Assembly (NCBI GenBank): GCA_052267165.1
Contig: JBKQHO010000013.1
Location: 124,001 to 188,000, forward strand
Length of the DNA: 64,000 nucleotides
Source of the DNA: CAWICD01 sp052267165
Lineage (GTDB): Bacteria; Vulcanimicrobiota; Vulcanimicrobiia; Vulcanimicrobiales; Vulcanimicrobiaceae
Reading direction: 5' to 3'
Part shown: piece by piece, positions 9,039 through 16,994 of the stretch
Numbering within the stretch: position 1 is the stretch's first letter
How the letters are laid out: each line of letters starts with the position of its first letter
The notes under the pieces: generated by a model
The model's database searches: none
Told to the model about the DNA's origin: nothing
Seen by the model: only the letters and a program-made list of their open reading frames with translations
Translations under genes and position numbers: made by a program

Positions 9039-10235
9039 ATGACCAAGCGCGTACTCTTGTTGATCTCGGATACCGGCGGGGGACACCGCAGCGCGGCCAA
9101 TGCCGTCGCCGCCGCCCTCGAGGAGGTTCGGTTTGGGCCACACGGCGAGAGCCTGCTGCTCGAGCACCGAATCGACGACGTCGCCGCCCACTGCACGTTT
9201 CCGCTTTCGCAGTTAGGTCCGGCTTACAGCGCCGCCCTCCGCTTCGCCCCACCGATTTATGGGGCGCTCTATCATGCGACCAATGGACGGCGCCGCTTCC
9301 GCAGCGTCGTCCGCTTTTGCGAGCCCCTCTACCGCGAACGCCTGCGCGACCTCTTCCTGGAGTACAAGCCCGACGTCATCGTCTCGGTCCATCCGCTGCT
9401 CAACCACGCGGCACTGCGTGCCCGCGCCGACGCCGGGATCATGCACGTCCCGGTCATCACGGTCATCACCGACCTGGGCAAGGTCCACGAGGGCTGGCTC
9501 GTCCCTGAAGTCGACGCGGTCGTCGTTCCGGCGCCCGAGGTCTTCCGCCGGGCCCGCGAGCGGGGCATTCCGCTCGAGCGGATCTACCAGCTCGGGCACC
9601 CCGTGCACCCGAAGTTCGAAGACGTTACCGAGAGCAAACAGCAACTCCGTTCGCAGCTCGGCTTGCCCGTCGAGAAGACGATCGCTCTTTTGATGGCCGG
9701 GGGTGAAGGCGGCGGCAAACTCTTGCCGACGACCATGGCCCTTGCCAAGTCGCGGCTGCCCCTGCACCTCGTCGTGATAACCGGGCGAAACGTCGCACTG
9801 CGCACCAAGCTCAACGAGCTCGCCCCGACCCTCCCGACCCCGATGACGATCCTCGGCTACTGCGACAACGTCCCCGAGCTGATGCGGGCAGCGGACTTGC
9901 TCGTAACCAAAGCCGGCCCCGGGGCGATCGCCGAGGCAAGCATCGCGGAAGTGCCGGTCGTGGTGTACGACTTCATCCCCGGCCAAGAACGAGGCAACCT
10001 CGACTACGTGCGCACCAACGGCATCGGCGTGGTCGCCCTGACGGCCGCCGACGTCGTGACGTCGGTGCGCCGCATCGTCGCCAATCTCGAGCGTTTGCAA
10101 GCGATGCGCGACCGGCAGGGCTCGGTCGCGCCGCGCGGCAGCTCGCGCCGGATCGCGGAACTGGTGGCGAACATCGCCTGCGGCGAGCTCAGCGACTCAC
10201 CCCCGACGCTTCCCGAGGCCGCCGCCGCGCTCTAA
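9039..10235 (+). CDS. MGDG synthase/UgtP-like glycosyltransferase (GT28)
   Basis: Cytoplasmic membrane-associated glycosyltransferase that adds a hexose to diacylglycerol, as in plant MGDG synthase and bacterial UgtP. The N-terminus has the acceptor-domain signature ISDTGGGHRSAA, then CEPLYRERLRDL and VITDLGKVHEGW. The donor domain ends with the sugar-nucleotide motif TKAGPGAIAEAS and PGQERGNLDYV. 398 residues, normal length. ATG 9039 follows GAGGG closely; TTG 9036 is an alternative. The product would be a glycolipid, but glucose versus galactose donor cannot be told by eye. Confidence 0.88.
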   Translation: MTKRVLLLISDTGGGHRSAANAVAAALEEVRFGPHGESLLLEHRIDDVAAHCTFPLSQLGPAYSAALRFAPPIYGALYHATNGRRRFRSVVRFCEPLYRERLRDLFLEYKPDVIVSVHPLLNHAALRARADAGIMHVPVITVITDLGKVHEGWLVPEVDAVVVPAPEVFRRARERGIPLERIYQLGHPVHPKFEDVTESKQQLRSQLGLPVEKTIALLMAGGEGGGKLLPTTMALAKSRLPLHLVVITGRNVALRTKLNELAPTLPTPMTILGYCDNVPELMRAADLLVTKAGPGAIAEASIAEVPVVVYDFIPGQERGNLDYVRTNGIGVVALTAADVVTSVRRIVANLERLQAMRDRQGSVAPRGSSRRIAELVANIACGELSDSPPTLPEAAAAL

Positions 10236-10282
10236 GCAGGGTGCCGCGTCGCGACTGGTGCGGGGTTTTCCAGCACCCTGAC

Positions 10283-11257
10283 TCAGTCCGGCTCTTTCGC
10301 CGTCAGCCCGCCGCGGCGCGCCATGGTCGCCGCGCCGATCGCGCCCGCGTCGTTGCCGAGCGTCGCTTGGACGATCTTCGTCGTCCCGCGCGGCACCATC
10401 GTGGTCAGCTCGTCCACTTTGGGCCGGAGTGCCGCGAGCATGAAATCGCCAGCGCTCGCGACGCCGCCTCCGAGCGCGATCAGCTCGGGATTGACGAACG
10501 CGATCACGTTGGCGACGCCACGAGCCAGGTCGTCGATGTAGCGATTCCAAGCGGCGACCGCGTGCGGCACGCCCGCTTCGGCCGCCTTCCGAATCGCTTT
10601 CGAGCCGAGCTTTTGCGCTTTGCGCGCGAGCAGTTCGCTGCGTGGAAACGAGTGCGCGATAGCGAGCGCGTGACGCAGCAACCCCGTACCGGACGCCTGC
10701 GCTTCGAAGCAGCCCGTCTTACCGCAATTGCAGATGAAGCCGTCGGTCGCCCGGATCTGTTGGTGACCGATCTCGCCCGCGCCCGCGCGATTGCCGAGCA
10801 GCAAGTTGCCTTCGGCGACGATCCCGCCTCCGATCCCGGTGCCGATCGTCAGCAGCACGAAGTTAGCCGTGCCGCGGCCGCTGCCGAAAGCGTGCTCACC
10901 CAACGTGGCGCAACGCGCATCATTGGCGACGAGCACTGTCCGCCCCAAACGCTCGCTCAGGAGTCGTCCAAGCGGCACGTCGTGCCAGCCGAAGTTGGGG
11001 GAATAACGGACCGTCCCCGTCCCTAAATCGATGTTGCCGGGGGACCCGACGCCGATGGCGGAGACGTCTTTGTCCTTATTTTGCCCGAGCGCGCCTTCGA
11101 CCGCGGCAACGATGACGCCGATGACGTGCTCGAAGTCGCGATCGACCAAGTCGATCTCGGTGCGGGCCGTGATCGTGCCAGCCTTGTCGACGACGGTCGC
11201 CAAGACGTGGGAACCGCCCAGATCGACGCCGACGCTCTTAATGTTGACTTTCTCCAT
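10283..11257 (-). CDS. ROK family sugar kinase (glucokinase-like)
   Basis: Cytosolic ATP-dependent sugar kinase of the ROK family, 324 residues. The N-terminal phosphate loop reads GVDLGGSHVLAT, the catalytic aspartate is in NDARCATLGE, and the ROK signature region GHQQIR with the zinc-binding CNCGKTGCFE is intact. GTGIGGGIV and the late GGGVASAG complete the fold. The likely substrate is glucose, though N-acetylmannosamine or fructose kinases share this pattern. ATG 11257 is selected because the much longer open frame upstream mirrors the divergent M20 gene. Confidence 0.9.
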   Translation of the reverse strand: MEKVNIKSVGVDLGGSHVLATVVDKAGTITARTEIDLVDRDFEHVIGVIVAAVEGALGQNKDKDVSAIGVGSPGNIDLGTGTVRYSPNFGWHDVPLGRLLSERLGRTVLVANDARCATLGEHAFGSGRGTANFVLLTIGTGIGGGIVAEGNLLLGNRAGAGEIGHQQIRATDGFICNCGKTGCFEAQASGTGLLRHALAIAHSFPRSELLARKAQKLGSKAIRKAAEAGVPHAVAAWNRYIDDLARGVANVIAFVNPELIALGGGVASAGDFMLAALRPKVDELTTMVPRGTTKIVQATLGNDAGAIGAATMARRGGLTAKEPD

Positions 11258-11314
11258 CACGCGTGCGCTTCGGCTTCGAAGGCGGCTGCCCTCGTGGCTC
11301 GCGAACGTGTCAAC

Positions 11315-12490
11315 ATGGCAACGCTCCCGCTTCCGGCTGGCCTCCTCGACGAAGTTATCGCGACCCGTCGGGACCTGCACGAGCATCCCGAGCTGGGCTT
11401 CGAGGAGTTTCGAACCGCCGGCATCGTCGCGGCGCGCTTGCGCTCCCTCGGCTTCGACGTTCACGAAGGGATCGCGACGACGGGGGTCGTCGGCGTCATG
11501 CGCGGACACGCGCCCGGCAAGACCGTCATGCTGCGGGCGGATATGGACGCGCTCCCGCTGCGCGAGGAGACCGAGCACGCGTACCGTTCGAAGAGCGACG
11601 GCAAGATGCACGCCTGCGGTCACGACGGCCACGTCGCGATCTTGCTCGGCGCGGCGCGGCTGATCGCCGAGCGGTCGAGCGAGCTCGCCGGCACGCTGGT
11701 GCTCTGCTTCCAGCCCGCCGAAGAGGGCAAAGGCGGCGCCAAGGCGATGGTCGAGGAGGGCCTCATCGAGCGCTTCCGGATCGAGCGGGCCTACGGGTTG
11801 CATCTCTTCTCCCAGCTCCCGACGGGCGTGCTCGGCTTTCGCGCCGGCGAGTTCTATGCTTCCAGCGACTCGATCGAGATCACGATCCGCGGCGAAGGCG
11901 GACACGGCGCAGCCCCGCACTTGTCGATCGATCCGATCCTCGTCGCGGCCGAGTTCGTGAGCGCGGTGCAGAAGGTCGTGAGCCGGCAAATCGACCCGCT
12001 CGAGCCGGCCGTGGTCACGATCGGCGCAATTCACGGCGGCACGACGCACAACGTCATCCCGTCGAGCGCGACGATGCTCGGCACGGTACGCGCGTTCGAT
12101 CAAGGCGTGCGCGAAATGATGGCCGGCCGCATCGAGCGCGTGCTCGCCGGCGTATGCGCGTCCTCCGGCGCGAGCTACGACTTCTCGTACCTGTGGCGCT
12201 ATCCCGTGACCTCGAACGACCCCCGACAAAACGCTTACGTCCGCGCGCTCGCGGCGCGCATGTTCGGCGAGCGCTGCGTCGTCGACGCCGAGCGGCACAT
12301 GGGCGCCGAAGATTTCTCATTTTTCGCGCAAAAGGTCCCGGCTTGCTACTTCGTGCTCGGCGCCAACGGCAGTCGTGAGACGAGCTACCCGCACCACCAC
12401 GGTAAGTTCGACCTCGACGAAGATGCGCTCGCGACGGGCGTCGCGATGATGACGGCGCTCGCCCTCGATGCGCCGACGCACGCGCCCTGA
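11315..12490 (+). CDS. M20D family amidohydrolase (N-acyl-amino acid deacylase type)
   Basis: Metal-dependent amidohydrolase of the M20D group (hippurate/IAA-amino acid hydrolase, N-acetyl-diaminopimelate deacetylase). Metal-site blocks are visible: MHACGHDGH, QPAEEGKGGA and the late RHMGAEDFSFF. The lid domain lies between ASSDSIEIT and the second catalytic block. 391 residues, full length, cytosolic. ATG 11315 is chosen; GTG 11294 would add seven residues. The start is 57 bases from the divergent ROK kinase, so the two probably share a regulatory region. Confidence 0.9.
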   Translation: MATLPLPAGLLDEVIATRRDLHEHPELGFEEFRTAGIVAARLRSLGFDVHEGIATTGVVGVMRGHAPGKTVMLRADMDALPLREETEHAYRSKSDGKMHACGHDGHVAILLGAARLIAERSSELAGTLVLCFQPAEEGKGGAKAMVEEGLIERFRIERAYGLHLFSQLPTGVLGFRAGEFYASSDSIEITIRGEGGHGAAPHLSIDPILVAAEFVSAVQKVVSRQIDPLEPAVVTIGAIHGGTTHNVIPSSATMLGTVRAFDQGVREMMAGRIERVLAGVCASSGASYDFSYLWRYPVTSNDPRQNAYVRALAARMFGERCVVDAERHMGAEDFSFFAQKVPACYFVLGANGSRETSYPHHHGKFDLDEDALATGVAMMTALALDAPTHAP

Positions 12491-12493
12491 GCG

Positions 12494-12519
12494 CTAGTGT
12501 GCCGGAGACGGTGCACTAG
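12494..12519 (+). terminator. 11-bp hairpin with GAGA tetraloop after the M20 gene
   Basis: CTAGTGTGCCG pairs with CGGTGCACTAG (two G-T pairs) around a GAGA loop, starting 3 bases after the M20 stop codon. There is no T-run, so it is terminator-like rather than a textbook intrinsic terminator. The left arm recurs at 13069-13079. Confidence 0.5.
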
Positions 12520-12697
12520 TACTAGTTCGCGGGGCTAAGACCGTCCGGCTGGCGCGACGCTGTCTTGGATGCTTTTTGGACGCTCCGCGGACGGCCGTCG
12601 CGGAGGCTCTCTCGGGACAGGCAATTCAGTCGCGAAGTAACGCACAAGGAAGCACCATGATAGGATCCCTGCTGTCATTCACCGCACGCTGCCAATC

Positions 12698-12988
12698 GTG
12701 GCTGGCGCTGCCGGTCGCCTGCAGCGGAAGGCTGTCGTTACGGTAGTCGTATCGCGGTCCGGACTCGTCCAGCGGGCAGCCTTCGCCCAGAGTTCAGGCA
12801 ATAAACAATTTGATGCGGCGGCCATCGCCGCAACGGAGGCGACGGCGTTTGCCCCAGCCGCGCGGCAGTGCGTTGCGATCGATAGCACCTTTCACTACGC
12901 CCTTGGCTATGGCGCGTCCGGGGCGCTGCAAACCGCCGTCGTGCCGAGCTCGAGCATCCAGTTGACGAGCACTCAGACGCGACGCTGA
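12698..12988 (+). CDS. Short TonB C-terminal-domain-like protein, possibly a fragment
   Basis: 96 residues resembling the TonB C-terminal domain: VVTVVVSRSGLVQ, then SSGNKQFDAAAIAA and FAPAARQC, which follow the usual order of strand, helix and strand. The expected upstream anchor and proline-rich linker are absent. The frame opens only at 12641 after a TAA, with no ATG; GTG 12698 has no ribosome site. An ATG with a good AAGGA site at 12657 is in another frame and ends after 29 codons, so a frameshift or decay of an originally longer gene is plausible. Confidence 0.5.
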   Translation: MAGAAGRLQRKAVVTVVVSRSGLVQRAAFAQSSGNKQFDAAAIAATEATAFAPAARQCVAIDSTFHYALGYGASGALQTAVVPSSSIQLTSTQTRR

Positions 12989-13079
12989 CCGCGACCTGAC
13001 CCTGGGCAGCCTATGGCCGACGCTCGCACGATGCTTCTTGCGGCCTTGCCGGGACCCTTGGCATTCTAGCTAGTGTGCC

Positions 13080-13634
13080 CTAGGAAGGCTTGACCACCGT
13101 GTTGCCGGGATCGTTGTAAGCCGAGTAGAGCAGGGTGATCTGGTCGGCCTTGCAGCGCGTGACGCGATACGTCTGCAAGTCGAAGTTGCACGTCTCTTCC
13201 GTGCCGTCTTTGAAATCGTACTGGAAGGTGCCGACTTTCTTGCCGTCCTGCACTTGATCGGGCAGGCGCTCGAAGGGAACGTCCTTGTTCGCTTTGGCGT
13301 TGCGCACCAGCCCCGCGATGTCGACGTCGAGGTTGTTCGAGGTCGTTCCCGACTTCTGCCACTTCCCGTCGCTATAGGTCCAGTACGTGTTGCCGATGAT
13401 GACCGTCTTGACCGGCTTGCCTTCGAACTCCGTCGTCATCTGATACCGGTTGGGGGCGACCCATACGCCGACCGAGCGAACCGAGCCCAGCACGGTCAGC
13501 TTGTAGGAGTGCAGGCTTGAAAAAGCCCCCAGCACTTTGGCGCGCAAGCTTGCGTCGGGTGCGGCGGCCGAGCCCGCGGGCAGTGCCAAGACCATCAGCG
13601 CGGCGGCGAGCCCGCGGCGAACCGTATCCTGCAT
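13080..13634 (-). CDS. Exported LolA/LppX-like protein of unknown function
   Basis: 184 residues with a clear Sec signal peptide (arginines, then LAAALMVLALPAGSAAA). The mature part, with SLHSYKLTV, an alternating strand pattern (RYQMTTEFEG, TVIIGNTYWTY) and a C-terminal pair of cysteines (ETCNFDLQ, TRCKADQ), resembles the half-barrel proteins of the LolA/LppX/LprG fold that bind lipids or lipoproteins. The match is by pattern only. ATG 13634 has a strong GGAGGT site seven bases upstream, which excludes the longer upstream frame. Confidence 0.72.
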   Translation of the reverse strand: MQDTVRRGLAAALMVLALPAGSAAAPDASLRAKVLGAFSSLHSYKLTVLGSVRSVGVWVAPNRYQMTTEFEGKPVKTVIIGNTYWTYSDGKWQKSGTTSNNLDVDIAGLVRNAKANKDVPFERLPDQVQDGKKVGTFQYDFKDGTEETCNFDLQTYRVTRCKADQITLLYSAYNDPGNTVVKPS

Positions 13635-13734
13635 TTGTCGACCTCCAAGCGGCATCCTCAACGAAACGTTGCTTTCTCGCGGAACGTCACGCACCCCCGG
13701 GGTCCGCTCGGCCGCGGGAGCGAAGCATCCGCGC

Positions 13735-14442
13735 ATGCGCGAGACCATCGACCTTATCTCCCACCAAGCGGCGCGCGAGCTGCGCGCCTTCACGCAGCGC
13801 ACCGGCCAGCCGACCGCGCTCGAGTTGATCGACCTTGACCCGATGGAGCACGTCTCGGAGATCGAGATCACCGAAGAGCACGTCACGGTCACCTACAACG
13901 AAAAGACGACCCACCGCTATAACGTCAACGAGATCTCGCATAAGGAGTGGTCGTACAAATACAACGACGACCCCGAGTTCGTCAAAGCGATCGCGACGCT
14001 CATCGGCTTGGCGCGCAAGCATCTGCGCGACCTGCCCGACAACGTAGCCTGCCCACCGGGCTGCGCCGAGTGCTGCTCCGGCTACGAGCCTTTCGTCAGC
14101 CGAGCCGACGTCGAACGAATCGCCGCTCATTTGGGCATGACGTACGAGGAGACGCTTTCCCGCTACGTCGTCGCGCGAGACTCGGCCGACGGCTTCATCG
14201 TCGGTTATCTGCGCAAAGTCGAGGAGGATATCGCGAGCAAGTGCCTCTTCCTCAAAGGCAGCAGTTCGGGGCGTTACTATTGCGGAATTTACGAGGCGCG
14301 CCCGCACGACTGCGGGGCTTTCACGCCGATCGGCTGCGAAGACGTCGACGGCTCGTTACGCCATACGCGGAAGTTCGAACCGGGCGGCCCGTTTAAGCCG
14401 CGGCACAACGGCGAGCCGCCGCGGGGCCGGCGCCGCCGCTAA
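13735..14442 (+). CDS. YkgJ-like CxxxCxxC protein (zinc or iron-sulfur binding)
   Basis: 235-residue cytosolic protein with the YkgJ/UPF0153 cysteine pattern: CPPGCAECC in the middle, then KCLFL, YYCGIYEARPHDCGAF near the C-terminus. Family members bind a metal or Fe-S cluster; their biochemical role is not established. The first 100 residues are an acidic helical and beta region not typical of the family and of unknown role. The C-terminus is basic (RGRRRR). Start ATG 13735 lies 100 bases from the divergent LolA-like gene. Confidence 0.75.
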   Translation: MRETIDLISHQAARELRAFTQRTGQPTALELIDLDPMEHVSEIEITEEHVTVTYNEKTTHRYNVNEISHKEWSYKYNDDPEFVKAIATLIGLARKHLRDLPDNVACPPGCAECCSGYEPFVSRADVERIAAHLGMTYEETLSRYVVARDSADGFIVGYLRKVEEDIASKCLFLKGSSSGRYYCGIYEARPHDCGAFTPIGCEDVDGSLRHTRKFEPGGPFKPRHNGEPPRGRRRR

Positions 14443-14508
14443 TTTCCGGCGCTTGTCTTCCCGACAAGGAGGCCCTTTTCGAGGCTGCGGTCCGGGAAGG
14501 ACGGTGCC

Positions 14509-15030
14509 GTGAGAAGGCTTGGAATGGCGTTAACCTGTGCGGTCGCGCTCGGCGCAACGTTGCCGGCACTTGCACGAGCGCCCGGACCGATGGACACGGG
14601 GATGTCGAATGACGCCTCGATGTCGTCTGCGGCTTCCGGCAGTAAGATCTACAACATCGGCGCGCAGAACGGCTCGAACGAGACCGGAACGGTCACGCTC
14701 GGCTCGCACGGGCCGAACAAGACGGTCGTCTCCGTCGATATCCAGGGGGCACCGGCCGGCGATCTCCAACCCGTTCACATCCACACGGGTACCTGCGCGA
14801 ACCTCGACCCAACGCCGGCTTATCCGCTGAACAACCTCACGGCTGGGCACTCGCGGACCGTCGTCAACGTTCCGCTCGGCAAACTGCTCGCCGGCGGTTA
14901 TGCCGGCAACGTGCACCAGTCTTTGACCGACGTCAAAGATTACGTCGCCTGCGGCGACTTGACGCCCGCCAACGCTGCCTCTTCGAGCGCTTACCCAGAG
15001 CCCACGGCCACGGCGAAGGGCGGCCACTAA
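14509..15030 (+). CDS. Secreted protein related to CHRD-type proteins (copy 1)
   Basis: 173 residues with a signal peptide (MALTCAVALGATLPALA), a methionine/serine-rich spacer, then a beta-rich domain with ETGTVTLGSHG and PVHIHTGTCANLDP. The histidine pair and GTC turn recall CHRD domains and Cu/Zn-SOD-like beta barrels, so metal or protein binding is possible; this is inference. A second copy lies at 15176-15658 and shares the HIHTGTC/HVHPGTC, PAYPL and VNVPL/LDVPL blocks and YVAC. GTG start is used. Confidence 0.72.
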   Translation: MRRLGMALTCAVALGATLPALARAPGPMDTGMSNDASMSSAASGSKIYNIGAQNGSNETGTVTLGSHGPNKTVVSVDIQGAPAGDLQPVHIHTGTCANLDPTPAYPLNNLTAGHSRTVVNVPLGKLLAGGYAGNVHQSLTDVKDYVACGDLTPANAASSSAYPEPTATAKGGH

Positions 15031-15142
15031 GCAGCAACCCGACACAAAGCGGGCGTCCCTCGCAAAGGGCGCCGCTTCCGCACGCCTTCTTAAGGCGCGC
15101 GGTTTAGCGCCGGCAACCCGCGGGAACGACTCCGCTTGCCAG

Positions 15143-15152
15143 GCAACGTTGC
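15143..15152. promoter_or_regulatory. Palindrome GCAACGTTGC upstream of the second secreted protein
   Basis: A perfect 10-bp palindrome lies 23 bases before the ATG of the gene at 15176, close enough to act as an operator. The same 10-mer occurs inside the first copy at 14554-14563, which weakens a purely regulatory reading. Confidence 0.25.
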
Positions 15153-15175
15153 TGCCGGGCCGGAGGTGTATCGGC

Positions 15176-15658
15176 ATGTCACTCGTTCGGGCTGCGCTCT
15201 GCTGCGCCGCGGCGCTCGCCGTCGCGGCTCCGGCCCTCGCCCAGAACACGCTGTCGACCATGGGCAAGGGAACGCTGACCTACAATTTCAAGGCCCAGAA
15301 CAACTCGGGGGAGACCGGGACCGTCATCCTCAAGCCCGACGGCAAGAAGACCGTCATAACCATCACGCTGGCCGGGGCGCCGGCGAGTGCTCAGCCCGCC
15401 CACGTCCATCCCGGGACGTGTGCCAAGCTCGACCCACGGCCTGCCTATCCCCTTAGCAACGTCCTCGGCGGGAGCTCAACGACGACGCTCGACGTGCCCC
15501 TCGCCAAACTCACGGGCGGCGGCTACGCGGTCAACGTGCACAAATCGTTGAACGAGCTCGCGGTCTACGTCGCCTGCGCGGACCTGAGCGCGGCCAACAT
15601 GCCGGCGATGGACATGCCGACCGCGGCGCCGACGCCCGGCCCCGTATCGACCTACTGA
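15176..15658 (+). CDS. Secreted protein related to CHRD-type proteins (copy 2)
   Basis: 160 residues, paralog of the preceding gene. A signal peptide (LCCAAALAVAAPALA) leads into the domain with SGETGTVIL, AHVHPGTCAKLDP, RPAYPLSNV, YAVNVHKSLNEL and AVYVACADL. The two cysteines of each copy are conserved and may form a disulfide. ATG 15176 follows GGAGGTG at good spacing. Together with copy 1 it looks like a tandem duplication of a periplasmic or secreted protein of unknown function. Confidence 0.75.
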   Translation: MSLVRAALCCAAALAVAAPALAQNTLSTMGKGTLTYNFKAQNNSGETGTVILKPDGKKTVITITLAGAPASAQPAHVHPGTCAKLDPRPAYPLSNVLGGSSTTTLDVPLAKLTGGGYAVNVHKSLNELAVYVACADLSAANMPAMDMPTAAPTPGPVSTY

Positions 15659-15716
15659 CGCGCCGCGACCCAAGGCGTTGGCCGGAGCGAAGCTCGCGGG
15701 CAACGAGGAGCCCAGC

Positions 15717-16301
15717 ATGGATGTAGAACTGGATCGCCCGTCCCGCTTCGGCGAGCCGCCCGAAAGCGAGCTTCCCGTCGACATCCGCGACGTCTATGCG
15801 AAGAACCGTGAGAAGATCGGCTTCGTGCCGAACGTGTTCCGCGCGTATGCGCGCCGGCCCGAGCACTTTCGAGCCTTCATGACCTATCACGACGTGCTGA
15901 TGCGGGGACCGAGCGGACTTTCGCGCGCCGAGCGCGAGGCGATCATCGTCGCCGTCTCGTCCGAGAACCGCTGCCAATACTGCACGACCGCGCACGGCGC
16001 CGCGTTGCGCGTGTTGGGAAAAGACGCCGTCCTCGCCGAGCAGATCGCGATCGATTGGCGCACGGCCGAGCTCTCGCCGCGCTGGCGCGCGATGCTCACG
16101 TTCGCCTCGCGCGTCAACGAACCGGGCTTCACGGCGAGCGACGCCGAGCTCTCAGAATTGCGCGCGGCGGGCTTTTCCGACGACGACGCCTGGGACATCG
16201 CGGCGGTCGCCGCCTTCTTCGGCTTCTCCAACCGCATGGCCGGCTTTATGAACATGCGGCCGAATCGAGAGTTCTACGCGATGGGCCGCGAGGACGGCTA
16301 G
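15717..16301 (+). CDS. AhpD-like carboxymuconolactone decarboxylase family protein
   Basis: 194-residue all-helical protein of the peroxidase-related AhpD-like group. The redox motif CQYCTTAHG provides the CxxC pair and the conserved histidine. GFVPNVFRAYARRPEHF at the start and NRMAGFMNMRPN at the end are hallmarks of the uncharacterized peroxidase-related subfamily. It probably acts in peroxide or organic hydroperoxide handling in the cytosol. ATG 15717 is preceded by GAGGAG. It is convergent with the ECF sigma gene, separated by only a few bases. Confidence 0.88.
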   Translation: MDVELDRPSRFGEPPESELPVDIRDVYAKNREKIGFVPNVFRAYARRPEHFRAFMTYHDVLMRGPSGLSRAEREAIIVAVSSENRCQYCTTAHGAALRVLGKDAVLAEQIAIDWRTAELSPRWRAMLTFASRVNEPGFTASDAELSELRAAGFSDDDAWDIAAVAAFFGFSNRMAGFMNMRPNREFYAMGREDG

Positions 16302-16306
16302 GCTCG

Positions 16307-16867
16307 CTAAGCCGCGAGCTCGGCCGGTGCGTTCACGAGCTCTTCGCGCAAACGGCGCTTGGCCCGCGAGATGTAGGTCTTGACGGTGCCGAGCGGTATC
16401 GAAAGCTGCTCGGCGATCTCGCGATAGCGCAGATCGGAGACGTAGTACAGTTCGAGAACCTCACGGTAGTGCTCGGGCAGCGTTTCGAGCGCGGCGTGGA
16501 CGCGTTCGGCTTCGTCGTTGCGCAGCGCGAGCTCTTCGGGGCCAAGCTGGCTCGGCGTCTCTTCGACTTCGGTCGAGGCGAAGGCGGCTGCCCGCCGGCG
16601 GCGCCGCAGCGCGTCGAACGACGCATTGCGGGCGATCACGAAGAGCCAGCGCGAGAAGGGACGGTCCGGCCGGAACTCGTCGATGCGCCGGAACGCGCGC
16701 AGGAAGGCGTCCTGCGCGATGTCCTTCGCCTCGTCGGGATCGCGCGTCAGGCGATAAGCCAAACGCACCACCGTCGCGCGATAGCGGTCGACCAGCAGGC
16801 CGAAGGCTTCGGCGGAGCCGGTTTGGGCGGCATCGACGAGGACCGCGTCGGCAACCTCGCCGCTCAC
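16307..16867 (-). CDS. ECF-type RNA polymerase sigma factor
   Basis: 186-residue sigma-70 family factor of the ECF class. Region 2 is seen in AFGLLVDRYRATVVRLAYRL and DAKDIAQ-like DEAKDIAQDAFLRAFR; region 4 has LPEHYREVLELYYVSDLRYREIA and LGTVKTYISRAKRRLR, the -35 recognition helix. GTG 16867 has GAGGA upstream; a GTG at 16903 would add 12 residues with no ribosome site. No anti-sigma gene is adjacent, unlike the pair at 49.3 kb. The upstream region is shared with the divergent MarR gene. Confidence 0.88.
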   Translation of the reverse strand: MSGEVADAVLVDAAQTGSAEAFGLLVDRYRATVVRLAYRLTRDPDEAKDIAQDAFLRAFRRIDEFRPDRPFSRWLFVIARNASFDALRRRRRAAAFASTEVEETPSQLGPEELALRNDEAERVHAALETLPEHYREVLELYYVSDLRYREIAEQLSIPLGTVKTYISRAKRRLREELVNAPAELAA

Positions 16868-16900
16868 GGCGATTTCCTCAAAGCGGTTTGCCCTCCAAGA

Positions 16901-16928
16901 CACTTTACTTGGTCAACTAATCACTTTA
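16901..16928. promoter_or_regulatory. Repeated CACTTTA boxes in the sigma/MarR intergenic region
   Basis: CACTTTA occurs at 16901-16907 and 16922-16928, 21 bp apart (two helical turns), in the AT-richer gap between the divergent ECF sigma and MarR genes. Such phasing suits a dimeric DNA-binding protein, possibly the MarR product. Confidence 0.35.
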
Positions 16929-16958
16929 TAGCGCGAATAGTCATTGAGGTCAAGGTTC

Positions 16959-16988
16959 TTGCGGAAGTTTAACTCGATACGTTAAGAT
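16959..16988 (+). promoter_or_regulatory. Candidate promoter of the MarR gene, implying a leaderless mRNA
   Basis: TTGCGG at 16959-16964 and TAAGAT at 16983-16988 are separated by 18 bases, a fair match to a housekeeping promoter. Transcription would begin about seven bases after the -10 box, at or next to the GTG start codon at 16995, so the message would have essentially no leader. Confidence 0.4.
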
Positions 16989-16994
16989 GGGCAG

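Larger units (their letters stand above)
12493..13079. repeat. Pair of 11-bp direct repeats (GCTAGTGTGCC)
   Basis: The sequence GCTAGTGTGCC occurs at 12493-12503 and again, exactly, at 13069-13079. The two copies bracket the short TonB-like frame. The left copy is also one arm of a hairpin. This could be a relic of an inserted segment or two related 3'-end signals; no transposase is present between them. Confidence 0.5.

Noticed and set aside
10237..10280. Inverted repeat CAGGGTGC/GCACCCTG after the glycosyltransferase gene
   Set aside because: The 28-base loop is too large for a convincing terminator.
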